64,000 bases of DNA from Clostridium sp. (GCA_022010015.1 CP091735.1:806001-870000), one strand, 5' to 3'. Positions 21,259 to 32,499 are shown, numbered from the stretch's first letter. The notes: generated by a model not told the origin, from the sequence alone. Numbers and translations are program-made.

Positions 21259-22235
21259 TATCACTATTGGTCAATATGTTCCAGGTAATAGCTGGATCTA
21301 TAAAATGGATCCTCGTATGAAAATAATATTAACAGTATTATTAATGGTTTTAATATTCTTAATTCCAACAATGGAAATGATGGTTTCTGCATTTGTAGTA
21401 TTTGTTGTTATTTTTCTTAACAACAAGAATACCCCTATTAAAAGGCTTTGAAGGGGTTAAAGCCAGTATTATTTTTTTATTGCTATTTACCTTTGTTTTT
21501 ACAGCTTATTTATACTAAAAACTGGTACGCTTTGGGCAACAATTGATTTTTCATTTTGGCCTCTATCAGCTTTTAGCGATTATTGGTATAATTTTAGTTT
21601 ATTTATTTACTAAAAAAATAATTAGACTAGGTATGCTCTATTTTTTTAATTGCTATATTTTTTTATGCTTTTTAGTCCAGCATTATATGAATTTTTTTCA
21701 AGCTTTAATTGGGCTAATTATAGCTTGATGATATATAGTGGTGGTGTCAGCAAGGGTGTATTTATTTTTTTGTAAGAATTGTTATTATGATTGGTGTTAC
21801 CTCTCTTTTAACTTTCTCTACATCAAATACTGATATCAATAATGGACTATCAAGTGTTTTAAAGCCTCTTAAGTATATAAAGGTTCCGGTTGGTATCATT
21901 TCTATGACCCTATCACTTACCTTACGCTTTATCCCTACATTGCTTGAGGAAACTAAAAAGATTATGAAGGCTCAATCATCACGTGGTGTTGATTTCAATG
22001 AGGGTAGCCTTAAGCAAAAGGTAAACCAAATTATTTCTTTATTAATTCCAATGTTTGTTATATCATTTTAAAAAGAGCTGAGGATTTAGCTAATGCTATG
22101 GAGGCAAGAGGCTATGTTATTGATGCCCCTAGAACAAAATATGATGAGCTAAAGCTTAGATTTATTGATTATTTTTGTTTAATAGCTGTTGTTTTGTTAT
22201 ACACTTTAGTGTTGGTGATTAAATATGCGTTATAA
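21251..22235 (+). CDS. ecfT: energy-coupling factor transporter membrane subunit T
   Basis: NITIGQYVPGNSWIYKMDPRMKI is the conserved N-terminus. Five to six hydrophobic segments are followed by the two coupling-helix motifs QSSRG (near 21978) and MEARGY (near 22100) that contact the ATPases. Broken at about 21440, 21510, 21615, 21770 and 22070. Overlaps ecfA2 and truA. No substrate-binding S component lies directly beside it. Confidence 0.9.
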
Positions 22236-22968
22236 AATGTATTGTAAGCTATGATGGATATAATTATAAGGGATTTCAGGTTCAGCCGGGTGAGGTTACA
22301 ATTGAAATATGCCTTAAGGAAGCCATAAAAATGATGCTTCATAGGGATGTAAAAATATATCCAGCTGGAAGAACAGATGCAATGGTTCATGCTGTGGGCC
22401 AAGTAATTCATTTTGATTTAGATTTAAATATTAAGCCAGAAGCAATAAAAAAATGGACTTAATTCCTTTTTTTACCAAGAGACATTAGAATTGTTGATGC
22501 AAGTATCGTTGATGAAAGCTTTCATGCTCGCTTTAGTGCTAAAAAAAAGGAATATCACTATTTGGTAAAGCAAACAGAACCATCTGTTTTTGAAAATAGA
22601 TATATGGCCTATTATAAGAATCTTGATTTAGACTTAATAAATGAGGCTTTTAAAAAAATGTTATGCGGCAAGCACAACTTCAAAAGGCTTTTTGTAGCGG
22701 TTCTGTTAATCCCTTAAAGGACTTTGAAAAGACTATTTATGAGGCTAAGGTTATTAAGGATGGCGATTATTTAAGATTTATTTTTTTATTGGTAATGGCT
22801 TTTTAAAATATCAAATTAGAAGAATGATGGGACTTGTTTTTAGAGATTGGGGCTAAAAGAGATAGACTTGAAACTATCACAAGAGTATTTAATGAGCGTG
22901 ATCCTGGTATATCACATAAGATTGCTCCAGGCTATGGTCTTTATTTAATGAAGGTATATTATGATTAG
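22225..22968 (+). CDS. truA: tRNA pseudouridine(38-40) synthase
   Basis: GFQVQPGEVTIE near the start, GRTDAMVHAVGQVIHF with the catalytic aspartate, RDIRIVDAS and FHARFSAKKKEYHY identify TruA. About 247 residues. Indels near 22238, 22448 (A6 to A7), 22655-22700 and 22780-22850. ecfA1-ecfA2-ecfT-truA is the canonical Firmicutes order. Confidence 0.92.
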
Positions 22969-22980
22969 GAGATGTTTATT

Positions 22981-23508
22981 TTGCTTCATCCAATAAAACA
23001 TTTTTTAACGATAACAAGGCATCGTCATATTGTTATGAGGCTTTGCTTCAAGGCTGGTATTGGCCTTCAGGGCTTAAAGCATGATTTGTCTAAATATTCC
23101 TGGTGTGAATTTAGAATAGGCATGAAATATTATCAAGGCGATCATTCCCCTAATGCTAGAGAAAAGGAAATATATGGCTATTCAAGTGCTTGGCTTCATC
23201 ATAAGGGACGTAATAAGCATCATTTTGAATACTGGGTTGATCATAATCCTGAAAAAATGACTTATGTTCCTATTAAAATGCCAATTCGCTATGTTAAGGA
23301 AATGTTTTGTGATCGTATTGCTGCCACTAAGGTTTATATGAAGAAAAATTATAACCCTAAGGGGATCCTTGATTATCATATTAGGCATAAGGATAAATAC
23401 GTTATGCATAGTGATACGGAGGCTTTGCTTGTAAGCTGGATAAATCTACTTATTGATAAAGGAGAAAAAACCGCTTTTAAAATTATTAGGGCGGTTAAGG
23501 AATATTAA
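22981..23508 (+). CDS. DUF5662 family protein
   Basis: About 176 residues, uninterrupted. HPIKHFLTITRHRHIVM, HDLSKYSWCEF, HHKGRNKHHFEYWVD and DRIAATKVY match DUF5662, a histidine- and aspartate-rich, HD-like helical family of unknown activity probably metal-dependent. AGGAG at 22967-22971 is too close to the ATG at 22972 but is well placed for a TTG at 22981, which I prefer. Last gene of the tdk-ecf operon. Confidence 0.8.
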   Translation: MLHPIKHFLTITRHRHIVMRLCFKAGIGLQGLKHDLSKYSWCEFRIGMKYYQGDHSPNAREKEIYGYSSAWLHHKGRNKHHFEYWVDHNPEKMTYVPIKMPIRYVKEMFCDRIAATKVYMKKNYNPKGILDYHIRHKDKYVMHSDTEALLVSWINLLIDKGEKTAFKIIRAVKEY

Positions 23509-23509
23509 G

Positions 23510-24502
23510 ATGAAAATGATAAAAAGGATATTAACCATTTTGATGTTTGTGTTTTTTTACTTGCAAGCTGTAATAGGCTTAATACCTATACAAAAATGAT
23601 ATATACTATGGATACTATAGTTAATGTTAAGCTTGAGGCTACAAATGAAGCAACGGCCAATGTTCATTTTACAGAAATTGAAAATATCTATGAAAAATAT
23701 AATAATTTAGCTGATGATTATATGAGTCATTCTGATATCAAATCTGTTTATGATATTAATACCAATAGAACAGAAGTTGTAGCTGATGAGCTTATTGAAC
23801 TTCTTAATTATGCAATTAGTATTAATAAGGAAACAAATGGCTATTATGAGCCTCTAATTGGTAATATCAGCCATCTATGGAAGGATTATGTTCTTAATGT
23901 GAAAAAAAGCCTGAAGATGGTAACATTGATTTTTGTTTTACAAAGCCTAGATAAGGAATTAAATAATATCAAAGAATCAAAAAAATTGTAATTGAAGAAA
24001 AATAAGGTTAGTATTATTGGTAATGCTAATATTGATTTAGGGGAATTGCTAAAGGCTTTGCAACAGAGAAGGTTTATCAATATCTTAAGAAAAAAATAAT
24101 GTTAGATATTATCTGGTTGATGCTGGAAGTTCAAATATTTTTACTTGGTGAAAAAAATCTAATAATGAGGATTTTAATGTAGGTATTAAAAAGAAGGACT
24201 CTGGCTATTTTGAAATTATCAAGGCTAAAAATAAAGCAATTGGTACTAGCTCATATCGTGAGCAGACAAAACTAATTGATGGAAAAAGATATACTCATTT
24301 AATAAATGCCAAAACTGGAAAAACGATAGATAATTATTTTTCTTTAACACTAATTGGTGATGATAGTGCTAAACTGGATGCTTATACGACGGCTTTATAT
24401 GCAATGAGTGTAGAAGAAATAAAGGAATTTTTAAATGATAAAAATATTGATGTAATCATCTATGGTGAGGATGGACTCATTTATTCATCATTAAAGGACT
24501 AA
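23510..24502 (+). CDS. apbE: FAD:protein FMN transferase lipoprotein
   Basis: About 330 residues. The N-terminus is a lipoprotein signal ending in LLASC after one frameshift (near 23556). TMDTIVNVKLEA, a central loop, NANIDLGGIAKGFA, YLVDAGSSNI and the metal-binding C-terminal DAYTTALYAMS are ApbE motifs. ApbE links FMN to threonine in flavoproteins such as RnfG/NqrC on the outer membrane face. Three further indels (about 23905, 24045, 24090-24150). Followed after one base by a NusG_II protein. Confidence 0.9.
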
Positions 24503-24503
24503 A

Positions 24504-24886
24504 ATGAAAAAACGCAGAGATTTAATTTTTAATTCTTACAATTTTAATAATTTCTTTAGTAGCAATAATTGTTTCTTAAGGTTAGCAGTAAGAAAAAAAT
24601 AATTTAAAAAGCAGTTGTTTATTATAAAAAAATGATATAGTTTTTAGAAATAGATTTAGCTAAGCTTGATGATGATATTACCTATTACACAGTTAAGGGG
24701 GATAATGGTGATGTTGTCATTGCCTGCAAGCATAACAAAATTGCGGTTGTTGAAGAAAATTCAACATATCATTTATGTAGTAAGCAGGGCTATATTTCTT
24801 CGACTAATGAAAGCATAGTTTGTTTACCTAATAAGGTATATATAAAGCTTGTTGGCGAAAAAAGTAAGGTTGATGTTGAAGTATGA
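24504..24886 (+). CDS. NusG domain II-containing membrane protein
   Basis: An N-terminal membrane anchor (broken by indels near 24530-24640) precedes a compact extracytoplasmic beta domain: NGDVVIACKHNKIAVVEE, HLCSKQGYISS, SIVCLPNKVYIKLVG. The Cx(n)QGxI...IVCLPNKV pattern is the NusG_II (PF07009) signature. Commonly found beside ApbE and Gx proteins in redox-related clusters. Its stop overlaps the Gx start (ATGA). Confidence 0.8.
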
Positions 24887-25383
24887 GTATAAAAAGAGCT
24901 TGTTTAATTGCAATGATGCTAGCGATGGCAATTGTATTAAATATTATTGAAGGCTTTATTCCGATGTTTATTCCAGGAGTTAAGCTTGGTCTTGCTAATT
25001 GTATTATTTTAATAATGCTTTATCAGATGAAATGGTATGAGGCATTACTGGTAATGATACTTAGAATTTTACTTGTTGGTTTATTTAGAGGAAATATTTT
25101 TACCCTAACCTGGCTTATGAGCCTAAGTGGAGGGGTATGCTCATTTATTGTCATGCTAATATTTTCTAAAATTAATTTTTTCTCACCTATTGGTACCTCA
25201 GTTTTAGGCTCTATTAGTCATTGCTTTGGACAAATAGTTGTTGCAATGCTTATGCTTAGTGCAAGCTCATTTATTTATTATTTGCCATTTATTGCTCTAT
25301 TAAGTGTGTTAACAGGCGTAATTAATGGAATGATTTGTAGGCTTTTTAAACAAAAGAAAAATAGTGGAAACAATTTTAAATAG
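24883..25383 (+). CDS. Gx transporter family membrane protein
   Basis: 166 residues, intact, about six hydrophobic helices. AMAIVLNIIEGFIP, PGVKLGLANCI and LFRGNIFTLTWLMSLSGG are hallmarks of the Gx/heptaprenyl diphosphate synthase component I family (PF07456). Size and topology resemble ECF S components, so transport of a small molecule is plausible but unproven. Last gene of apbE-NusG_II-Gx. Confidence 0.85.
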   Translation: MSIKRACLIAMMLAMAIVLNIIEGFIPMFIPGVKLGLANCIILIMLYQMKWYEALLVMILRILLVGLFRGNIFTLTWLMSLSGGVCSFIVMLIFSKINFFSPIGTSVLGSISHCFGQIVVAMLMLSASSFIYYLPFIALLSVLTGVINGMICRLFKQKKNSGNNFK

Positions 25384-25468
25384 ATAAATCGTTTTCATAT
25401 TTACAAAATTAGGATTTTAAAATAAAATGTAGTTAAGCAATGATGCTTAAGATAATAAAAACGAATGC

Positions 25469-25514
25469 AAGGTCGCAAGAGATTTTTTTCTTTTGTGACC
25501 TTTTTGTTTTTTTG
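25469..25514 (+). terminator. intrinsic terminator
   Basis: AAGGTCGCAAGA (25469-25480) pairs with TCTTTTGTGACCTT (25489-25502), followed by T-rich sequence. Confidence 0.8.
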
Positions 25515-25538
25515 AAAAATAAGAAAGGATTTATATAT

Positions 25539-27642
25539 ATGGCAGACATTTTTAAATGTTTTTGGGTCTCATGTTTTTAATGAGGCTAAAATGAAGGAAA
25601 GACTAAAGCCAGAGACTTTTGCTTCCCTAAATAAGACAATTAAGGAAGGTGCACCTCTCGATTTAGGCATATTAGATGAGGTGGCAGATGCAATAAAGGT
25701 TTGGGCTTTAGAAAATGGCGCCACTCATTTTACTCATTGGTTTTTACCACTTACCACTATTCCTGCTGAAAAGCATGATTCATTTATTGATTTTAGTGGT
25801 GATGACATTGTTTTAAAGTTCAATGGTAAAACCTTATTAAAGGGCGAGCCAGATGCTTCTTCATTTCCAAGTGGGGGCTTAAGAAGTACGGCAAATGCTC
25901 GTGGGTATACAATTTGGGATCCAACAACTCCAGTATTTATAAGAACGGTAGAAAATAGAACAGTTTTATTTATTCCAACTGTTTTTGTAGGCTATCATGG
26001 GGAAGCATTAGATCGTAAGATTCCTTTACTTCGTTCTCTAAATGCTTTAAATAAAGCGGGAAAAAAAGATTTATGAAAATGTTTGGCTATGATGCTAAAA
26101 AGAGTTTACCCAGCTGTAGGACCAGAGCAGGAATATTTTTTAGTTGATCGTGATCTTTATTTAAAAAGAGATGATTTAATTTATACTGGTAGAACAATGT
26201 TTGGTGTTCTTCCACCTAAGGGTCAGGAGCTTATGGATCATTATTTTGCAGGTATTAATAGTCGTGTTACGGCTTTTATGAAGGATATTAATGAAGAGCT
26301 ATGGAGCCTTGGTATAACTGCTAAGACAGATCATAATGAGGTTGCACCACTTCAGCATGAAACTGCAACAATATTTTCAATTGGTGGCTTAGCTGCTGAT
26401 CAAAATATGATGCTAATGGAAACATTACAAAGAACAGCAAGAAAGCATAATTTAGTTTGTCTTTTACATGAAAAGCCATTTGCTCACATTAATGGTAGTG
26501 GTAAGCATAATAACTGGAGTGTTAATGCTGATAATATTAATTTAACTGATCCTACTGATACTCCAGAGAAGAATTGGAAATTCTTATTAACGCTTGCTTG
26601 TATTATTGAGGGTGTTGATGAAAATGCTGTGCTTCTTCGTGCTTGTGCATCTAATCCTGGTAATGATTTTAGATTAGGAGCTAATGAAGCACCACCAGCT
26701 ATTTTGTCTATTTATTTAGGTGATCAGCTTTTGGATATAGTTGAACAAATTATTAATAATGGCGAAGCTACAAGCTCAATTCATCCTCATAGTCTTGATC
26801 TTGATATTCCCCAAATTGGTAAAATTACTGCTGAGGCTACAGATAGAAATAGAACCTCTCCATTTGCTTTTACGGGAAATAAATTTGAATTTAGAATGCT
26901 TGCTTCATCAGTTTGCATTGCTTCTGCTAATACAGCTTTAAATACTATTATGGCTTATGAATTTAATAAGGCTTGTGATGCTTTAGAGAATTCAAAAGGA
27001 TTTTTGAGGCTGATTTAAAGAAATATATAAGAAAGACAATTATTGATCATAAGCGTGTTATTTTTTTAATGGTGATGGCTATACCACTTCTTGGCCAGTA
27101 GAGGCTGAGAAAAGAGGCTTACCAAATGTTAAAACCTATATTGAGGCTGTAAGCTCATTTACCACTGATAAGACAGTTTCAATGTTTAATTCTTTAAATG
27201 TTTTAAGTGATGTTGAGTTAAAATGTCGTCAAAGCGTTGCTTATGAAATGTATGCTAAAAATATAGATATTGAGGCTAAAACAGCTTTATTAATGCTAGA
27301 TACTAAATATTTTCCTGCTATTAGAGCCTATGCAGCTGCTGTGGCAGCAGAACTTAATAATGTTGATAAGCTTGTTAAGATTTCAGCTATTGCCTATAAG
27401 GAGCATTTAGATAGGGTTGTCACACTTTTAGATTCAGCCTCAATTAAAAAGGAAACCTTAAAAAAACAGCTCTTATTAATGTTAGAAGTATTGAATCATT
27501 AGTGGATAAGGCTTTAGCTTATTTACAAATAATTACCCCAATTCTAGCTTCAATTAGAACAGATATTGATGCTTTAGAGGAAATTGTTTCTAAGAGCTAC
27601 TGGCCTGTTCCTTGCTATAGCGATTTATTTATTGAGGATTAA
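25539..27642 (+). CDS. glnN: type III glutamine synthetase
   Basis: About 700 residues, the size of GSIII, against ~450 for GSI. FTHWFLPLT, SFPSGGLRSTANARGYTIWD, VGPEQEYFLVD (metal site), KTDHNEVAPLQHE, HINGSGKHNNWS and NRTSPFAFTGNKFEFRM are family motifs. Forms glutamine from glutamate and ammonia as a dodecamer. Breaks: start region near 25550-25565 (IFKMFGSH across compensating indels), 26070-26090, 27005, 27060 and 27465. Own ribosome site AAAGGAT. A different GSI follows. Confidence 0.93.
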
Positions 27643-27651
27643 TTTATAATA

Positions 27652-27760
27652 TAATATGGCGGATTGTCCTGATGTTTCTTTATTCAATCATTTACCAATC
27701 TTAACCAATCTTAAATACATCTTGCATGCGATTATTATATATTTCATATCCGCCATATTA
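27652..27760. repeat. 109-bp element with perfect 13-bp terminal inverted repeats
   Basis: TAATATGGCGGAT (27652-27664) is the exact reverse complement of ATCCGCCATATTA (27748-27760). The 83-nt interior contains a tandem ACCAATCTTA repeat (about 27693-27712) and no credible gene. It could be a miniature inverted-repeat element or a structured leader RNA between the two glutamine synthetase genes. Confidence 0.6.
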
Positions 27761-27763
27761 AAA

Positions 27764-27802
27764 AGAAGGAAAGTGTGTAAAAGCACTTTCTTTCTTTTTA
27801 TT
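27764..27802 (+). terminator. intrinsic terminator
   Basis: GGAAAGTG (27768-27775) pairs with CACTTTC (27784-27790) and is followed by a T-rich tract, between the two glutamine synthetase genes. Confidence 0.7.
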
Positions 27803-27887
27803 TTTTTCTTTTATTGCTTTTTCAAAAATCTTAAATAAATGATAAAATTATAGGGTATAAAAGAATTAGAGAGGAAATTAAGTTAAT

Positions 27888-29244
27888 ATGCGTTATTCAA
27901 AAGAAGACATACGAAGAATATGTAAGGAAGAGAATATTAAATATATTCGTATGCAATTTACTGATATGATGGGAATGCTAAAAAAATGTTGAAATTCCTA
28001 TTACAAGATTAGAGGATGCCTTAAATAATGAGGTAATGTTTGATGGCTCTTCAATTGAAGGCTTTGTAAGAATTCATGAGGCTGATATGTATCTACATCC
28101 TGATTTAGATACATTTCTTATTTTAAGCTGGGAGGATACATCATATGGTAAGGTTGCTCGTTTTATTTGTGATGTTTATCGTCCAGGTAAAAATGGTGAG
28201 CCAGATGTACCATTTGAAGGAGATCCTCGTGGAACCTTGAAGCGTAATCTTGAGCGTATGCGTGAAATGGGCTACAAGAGCTTTAATGTTGGTGTTGAGC
28301 CTGAATTTTTCTTGTTTAAGCTAGATGAAAAAGGTAATCCAACCCTAGAATTTAATGATCATGGTGGATATTTTGATTTATCACCAACTGATAGTGCAGT
28401 TGATTGTAGACGTGATATTGTTTTGGAATTAACCAAAATAGGCTTTACTGTTGAAGCATCTCACCACGAGGTATCAACAGGACAGCATGAAATTAATTTC
28501 AAATTTAATAGTGCCTTAGAGGCATGCGATAATGTTCAAACATTTAAGCTTGTTGTAAAAAATGTTGCTCGTAGACATGGCCTTCACGCAACATTTATGC
28601 CAAAGCCAGTTGAGGGTATAAACGGAAGTGGTATGCACGTTAATTGCTCACTTGTAACAACTGAAGGTAAAAATGCTTTCTTTGATCCTAATACTAAGAA
28701 TCAATTATCACAAACTGCTAATTTATGGATTGATGGTATTTTAGCTCATGCCAAGGGATTTTGCTTAATTACTAATCCAATAGTTAATTCCTATAAGCGT
28801 ATTGTTCCAGGATATGAGGCTCCTTGCTATATTTCTTGGTCTGATTCAAATCGTTCAACTATGATTCGTATTCCTGCATCTCGTGGAATGAAAACAAGAA
28901 CAGAGGTTCGTAGTGTTGATGTTGCAGCTAACCCATATCTTGCTGTATCTGCTATTTTAGCTGCTGGATTAGATGGAATAAAAGGTAATTGTAAGAAGAC
29001 ATCTCCTATTTATGATAACCTATATCATTGTACTGATGAGGAAAGAAAGAATTTAGGTGTTGATACCCTTCCTGCTAACCTAAAGGAAGCTATTGATGAG
29101 TTTAATAATGATAAGCTTATTAAGGACTCAATGGGTGAGCATATCACTGCTAAAAATGATTGAAGCTAAAAAAATCGTGAATGGGATGAATATCGTAAAT
29201 ATGTAACGAAATGGGAAATTGATCATTACATAAATAGATATTAG
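27888..29244 (+). CDS. glnA: type I glutamine synthetase
   Basis: About 452 residues. MFDGSSIEGFVRIHEADMYL, GVEPEFFLF, HHEVSTGQHEINF, HATFMPKP, GINGSGMHVN and RIPASRGMKTRTEVRS are the conserved GSI beta-grasp and active-site motifs. There is no adenylylation Tyr-loop signature, as expected for the GSI-alpha type of Gram-positives. Breaks at about 27981 (A6 read as A7), 29152 and 29168-29174 (A5 read as A7). Confidence 0.94.
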
Positions 29245-29257
29245 AATAATTAAATTT

Positions 29258-29292
29258 GGCTGTTTGCTGTTTCGCAAATAGCCTTTTTTTCT
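29258..29292 (+). terminator. intrinsic terminator
   Basis: GGCTGTTTGC (29258-29267) / GCAAATAGCC (29274-29283) with one mismatch and T7. Confidence 0.8.
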
Positions 29293-29347
29293 TGAAAATT
29301 ATGCCATTTTATGTTATGCTTAATGAAGTGAATTTGAGGTTTTTAAA

Positions 29348-31473
29348 ATGAAATTAATTATAGCTGAAAAGCCATCTCTTGCAAGAAACATAGTTGGAGC
29401 TATTGGTAATATGCGCTTTAGAGATGGTTATTATGAAAATAATGAATATTTTTGTTACCTATGCCTTTGGTCACCTTTTTTCTTTATGTGACATTGAGGA
29501 TTATACTGGACCAACTAAAAATGGAAGATGGTCTATGGAAAATATTCCTTGCTTTCCAGATGAATTTAAATTCAGCTTAAAAAAAAGCTTAAATAAAGAG
29601 GTTGATAGCGGTGTTTTAAAGCAATTTAAAACAATTGAAGCTTTATGCAATAATCCTAAGGTAGATGAAATTGTTAATGCTGGAGATGCTGATCGTGAAG
29701 GAGAAATTATTGTTAGACTTTGTATTAGGTATGCTCTTAAGACAAAAAAGAAGCTAACAAGATTATGGCTACCAGATCAAACTGTTGAAACTATTAATGA
29801 GGGACTAAAGGATTTATTAGATGATAATAATTATGATAATTTAGCAAATGAAGGCTTTGCTAGAACCTATATAGATTGGTTATATGGTGTAAATTTAACA
29901 AGGTATGCCACTTTAAAAACTGGTACGCTTTTAAGAGTTGGTAGAGTTATTGTTCCTATTGTTAAGGCCATTTATGATCGAGATATGGCTATTACTAATT
30001 TTGTTAGTGAAAAATATTTTTCAATTTCCTCTAAGGAGCAAACAAAGGGTGAGGATGTTGAATTAAATTCAACTATTAAATTTAAATTTGATGAGCTTAG
30101 TAAATGCGAGGAGATGTGCCAAAAAAATATAATAACTGTAAGGCAATAGTTATCTCTAAAGAAGTTAAGAAGGATACACTTTCTGCAGGTAAGCTTTATT
30201 CTTTATCAAAGCTTCAAAACGTTCTTGGTAAAAAAAGTATAAAATGCCTATGGAGGAAAGCTTAAATATTGTTCAAAAGCTTTATGAGGCTGGCTATGTT
30301 ACTTACCCAAGAACTAATAGTGAATATTTAGCAACTGCTGAAAAGAAAAAGATAAACCAAATTATTGATATTATTGCTAAAAATAGGCTATCCTATTAAA
30401 TTTAAGGATAATAAAAACTATTTTTTTGATGATAGTAAAATTGAATCCCATAGTGCCTTAACCCCCAACCTATAAGATTCCTAAAAAGGAAACCCTAAGC
30501 GAAATGGAAATGAAGGTTTATCAAACAATTTTCAGAAGATTTGTGGCAGTTTTTTTGTAGTAATGACTGTATTGTTAATAAATCAGAATTAAAAAAATTA
30601 AGGTTGGAGATTTTTGAAGAATTCAATTTAAAAGGGTACTATAATGCTAGAGCCAGGCTGGACTAAATATGATGATTATAGCTCGAAGGATAAAGCCTTA
30701 CCTAATCTTAATAAGGGTGATGAGGTCAATATTTTATTTAAGCCAAAGGAGAAAGAAACTACTCCACCTAAGCATTATACAATTGAAACACTAAATAATT
30801 ATTTAAAGAATCCTTTTAAGGATGATAAAAAAAGAGAAAAATGATGATAGTGATGATGATGACTATAAAGCGATGTTTGAGGGACTAGAACTGGGAACAG
30901 AAGCAACAAGGACGGGCATAATTGATAATGCTAAAAAAATAGTAATTATATTGCTTTTAAAAAAAGGATGTATATACTATTTTACCAAATGGAATTTATA
31001 TGATTGAACAGCTAATGCAAATGGGCATATCTATGGATAAATATAAAACAGCAACTATAGGTCAAGCCTTAAAGAAGGTTTTTCATAATGAAATTGCTGT
31101 TGTAGATAGCGTTAAGCTCGCTGAAAAGGAAATTAGTGACATCTTCACTAATAAAAATCTACCAATTGAAGAAGAAATTGATACAGGGTTATATAAGGAT
31201 GTTATTGGTAAATGCCCATTATGTAATGATGATGTAGTAAAGGGCAGATATAATTATGGCTGTATGGGCTATAAAAGTGGCTGCAAGTTTAAGATTAATT
31301 TCGTAATTTGTAAAAAGAATTATTTCTATTAATAATGCTAAAATGCTTTTTAAGTACAGGTGAAACATCTAAAATTAAAAGGCTTTGTGTCTAAAAAAAT
31401 AATAAGCTTTTTTTGATGCTAAATTAAAGCTTCAGGATGGCCAAATTGTTTTTTTGATTTTTTTCTTAAATAA
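29348..31473 (+). CDS. topB: DNA topoisomerase III
   Basis: About 705 residues. KLIIAEKPSLARNIVGAIG begins the Toprim domain, with NAGDADREGE (metal site). GTLLRVGRVIVPIVKAIYD, SAGKLYSLSKLQNVLG and GYVTYPRTNSEYL (catalytic tyrosine) follow, then EATRTGIIDNAK and a C-terminal treble-clef piece (CPLCNDDVVKGRYNYGC). Type IA enzyme that relaxes and decatenates DNA. About ten homopolymer breaks, for example CCCC read as CCCCC at about 30469. An acidic stretch (DDSDDDDY, near 30845) lies before the last catalytic region. Confidence 0.9.
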
Positions 31474-31508
31474 GACTATGTAAGGAATACTTAAATAGTC
31501 TTTTTTTC
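31472..31508 (+). terminator. intrinsic terminator
   Basis: AAGACTAT (31472-31479) / ATAGTCTT (31495-31502) with T7. Confidence 0.75.
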
Positions 31509-31574
31509 CTTTTGCACGGCCTAAAAAAATTCAATTATTTTTTTAATATAAAAAAACGCTTTCATATATAAAAA

Positions 31575-31653
31575 TTGGCACATATGTGTTGACAGTGCCA
31601 AAATATATGGTATACTATATGTGTAATTGGCAGATGAGATGTATGAGTGCCAA
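31575..31653 (+). promoter_or_regulatory. hsp20 promoter between two CIRCE-like operators
   Basis: TTGACA (31589-31594) and TATACT (31611-31616) form the promoter. Operator 1, TTGGCAC-N13-GTGCCAA (31575-31601), covers the -35; operator 2, TTGGCAG-N13-GTGCCAA (31627-31653), lies after the start site. Both are 27 bp, like CIRCE (TTAGCACTC-N9-GAGTGCTAA); the right arm of operator 2, GAGTGCCAA, matches CIRCE in 8 of 9 bases. HrcA control is inferred. Start-to-start distance is 52 bp, about five helical turns. Confidence 0.65.
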
Positions 31654-31672
31654 GATGAAAGGATGATTAACT

Positions 31673-32032
31673 ATGGAAGAATTTGTTAGACAATTTAATA
31701 ATATGCTTCAGGAAAGTGAATATGCTAATTTCCCTATTGATGTTCTTGAAGAGGAAAAGGGCTATAAGGTTATAGCTGATCTATCAGGATATTCCAAAGA
31801 GAATATAAACATTAGCTATGAGGATGACTCATTAGTAATTACCGCTAAGAGAATGGAGGGTAACAAGGATACTAAATATGTTCTTCGTGAAAGAAATCTT
31901 GGAAACAAGAGACGTAGTATCTATTTACCAGATATTAACCCAGAATCAATTAGCGCTAAGTTTGATCAAGGCTTATTAGTTATCACTATGAATAACAATG
32001 AACCTAAGACTAAAAACAATTGCTATTGAATA
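31673..32032 (+). CDS. Hsp20/alpha-crystallin small heat shock protein 1
   Basis: About 119 residues. ADLSGYSKENINISYEDDSLVITA and RRSIYLPDINPESISAKFDQGLLVITM form the alpha-crystallin domain (conserved ...DQGLLVI). ATP-independent holdase for unfolding proteins. An extra A near 32020 hides the natural C-terminus, which would read TIAIE, parallel to SIE of the next gene and the IxI oligomerisation type of tail. GAAAGGATG ribosome site. First gene behind the dual operator. Confidence 0.9.
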
Positions 32033-32074
32033 ATTTATAGCTTATTAGTTAATAATATACAAGGAGTGATTTAT

Positions 32075-32490
32075 ATGTATTATATGAAGAAGAAAAAAAC
32101 AATAATAATAGTTTAAATTTATTTGACGAGATGACAAATATGTTTACTGATGCCTTTGGTGGAAGAAATAAGTTTATGAAGACTGATATTGTTATGCATG
32201 ATGATTCTTACTTATTTACAGTAGATTTACCTGGTGTATCTAAGAAGGATGTTAATATTAGTCTTGAGGATGGTTATCTTGTAGTTAAATATGAGCATAA
32301 TACAGAATCTGAGAATAATAAGAAATATGTTCAAAGAGAACGTATTCATGAATCAGCAACAAGAAGCTTCTATGTTGGTGATGTTAAGGAAACTGATATT
32401 AAGGCAAAGCTTGATAATGGTGTTTTAACTATCAATGTTCCTAAGGAAACAAAGCCAGTTGATAATAAAAAGTGCATTTCTATTGAATAA
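32075..32490 (+). CDS. Hsp20/alpha-crystallin small heat shock protein 2
   Basis: About 138 residues. VDLPGVSKKDVNISLEDGYLVV and RSFYVGDVKETDIKAKLDNGVLTINVPKE are the alpha-crystallin domain. A short Lys/Asn-rich N-terminus (one A slip near 32100) precedes NLFDEMTNMFTDAFGG. AAGGAG site at 32061. Co-transcribed with the first; the two share about the same fold but differ enough to be old paralogues that could form mixed oligomers. Confidence 0.9.
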
Positions 32491-32499
32491 TACCTTTTT

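Noticed and set aside
27656..27838. Small protein-coding frame between the glutamine synthetase genes
   Set aside because: It runs through the inverted-repeat element and the terminator, has no ribosome site and no sensible composition.
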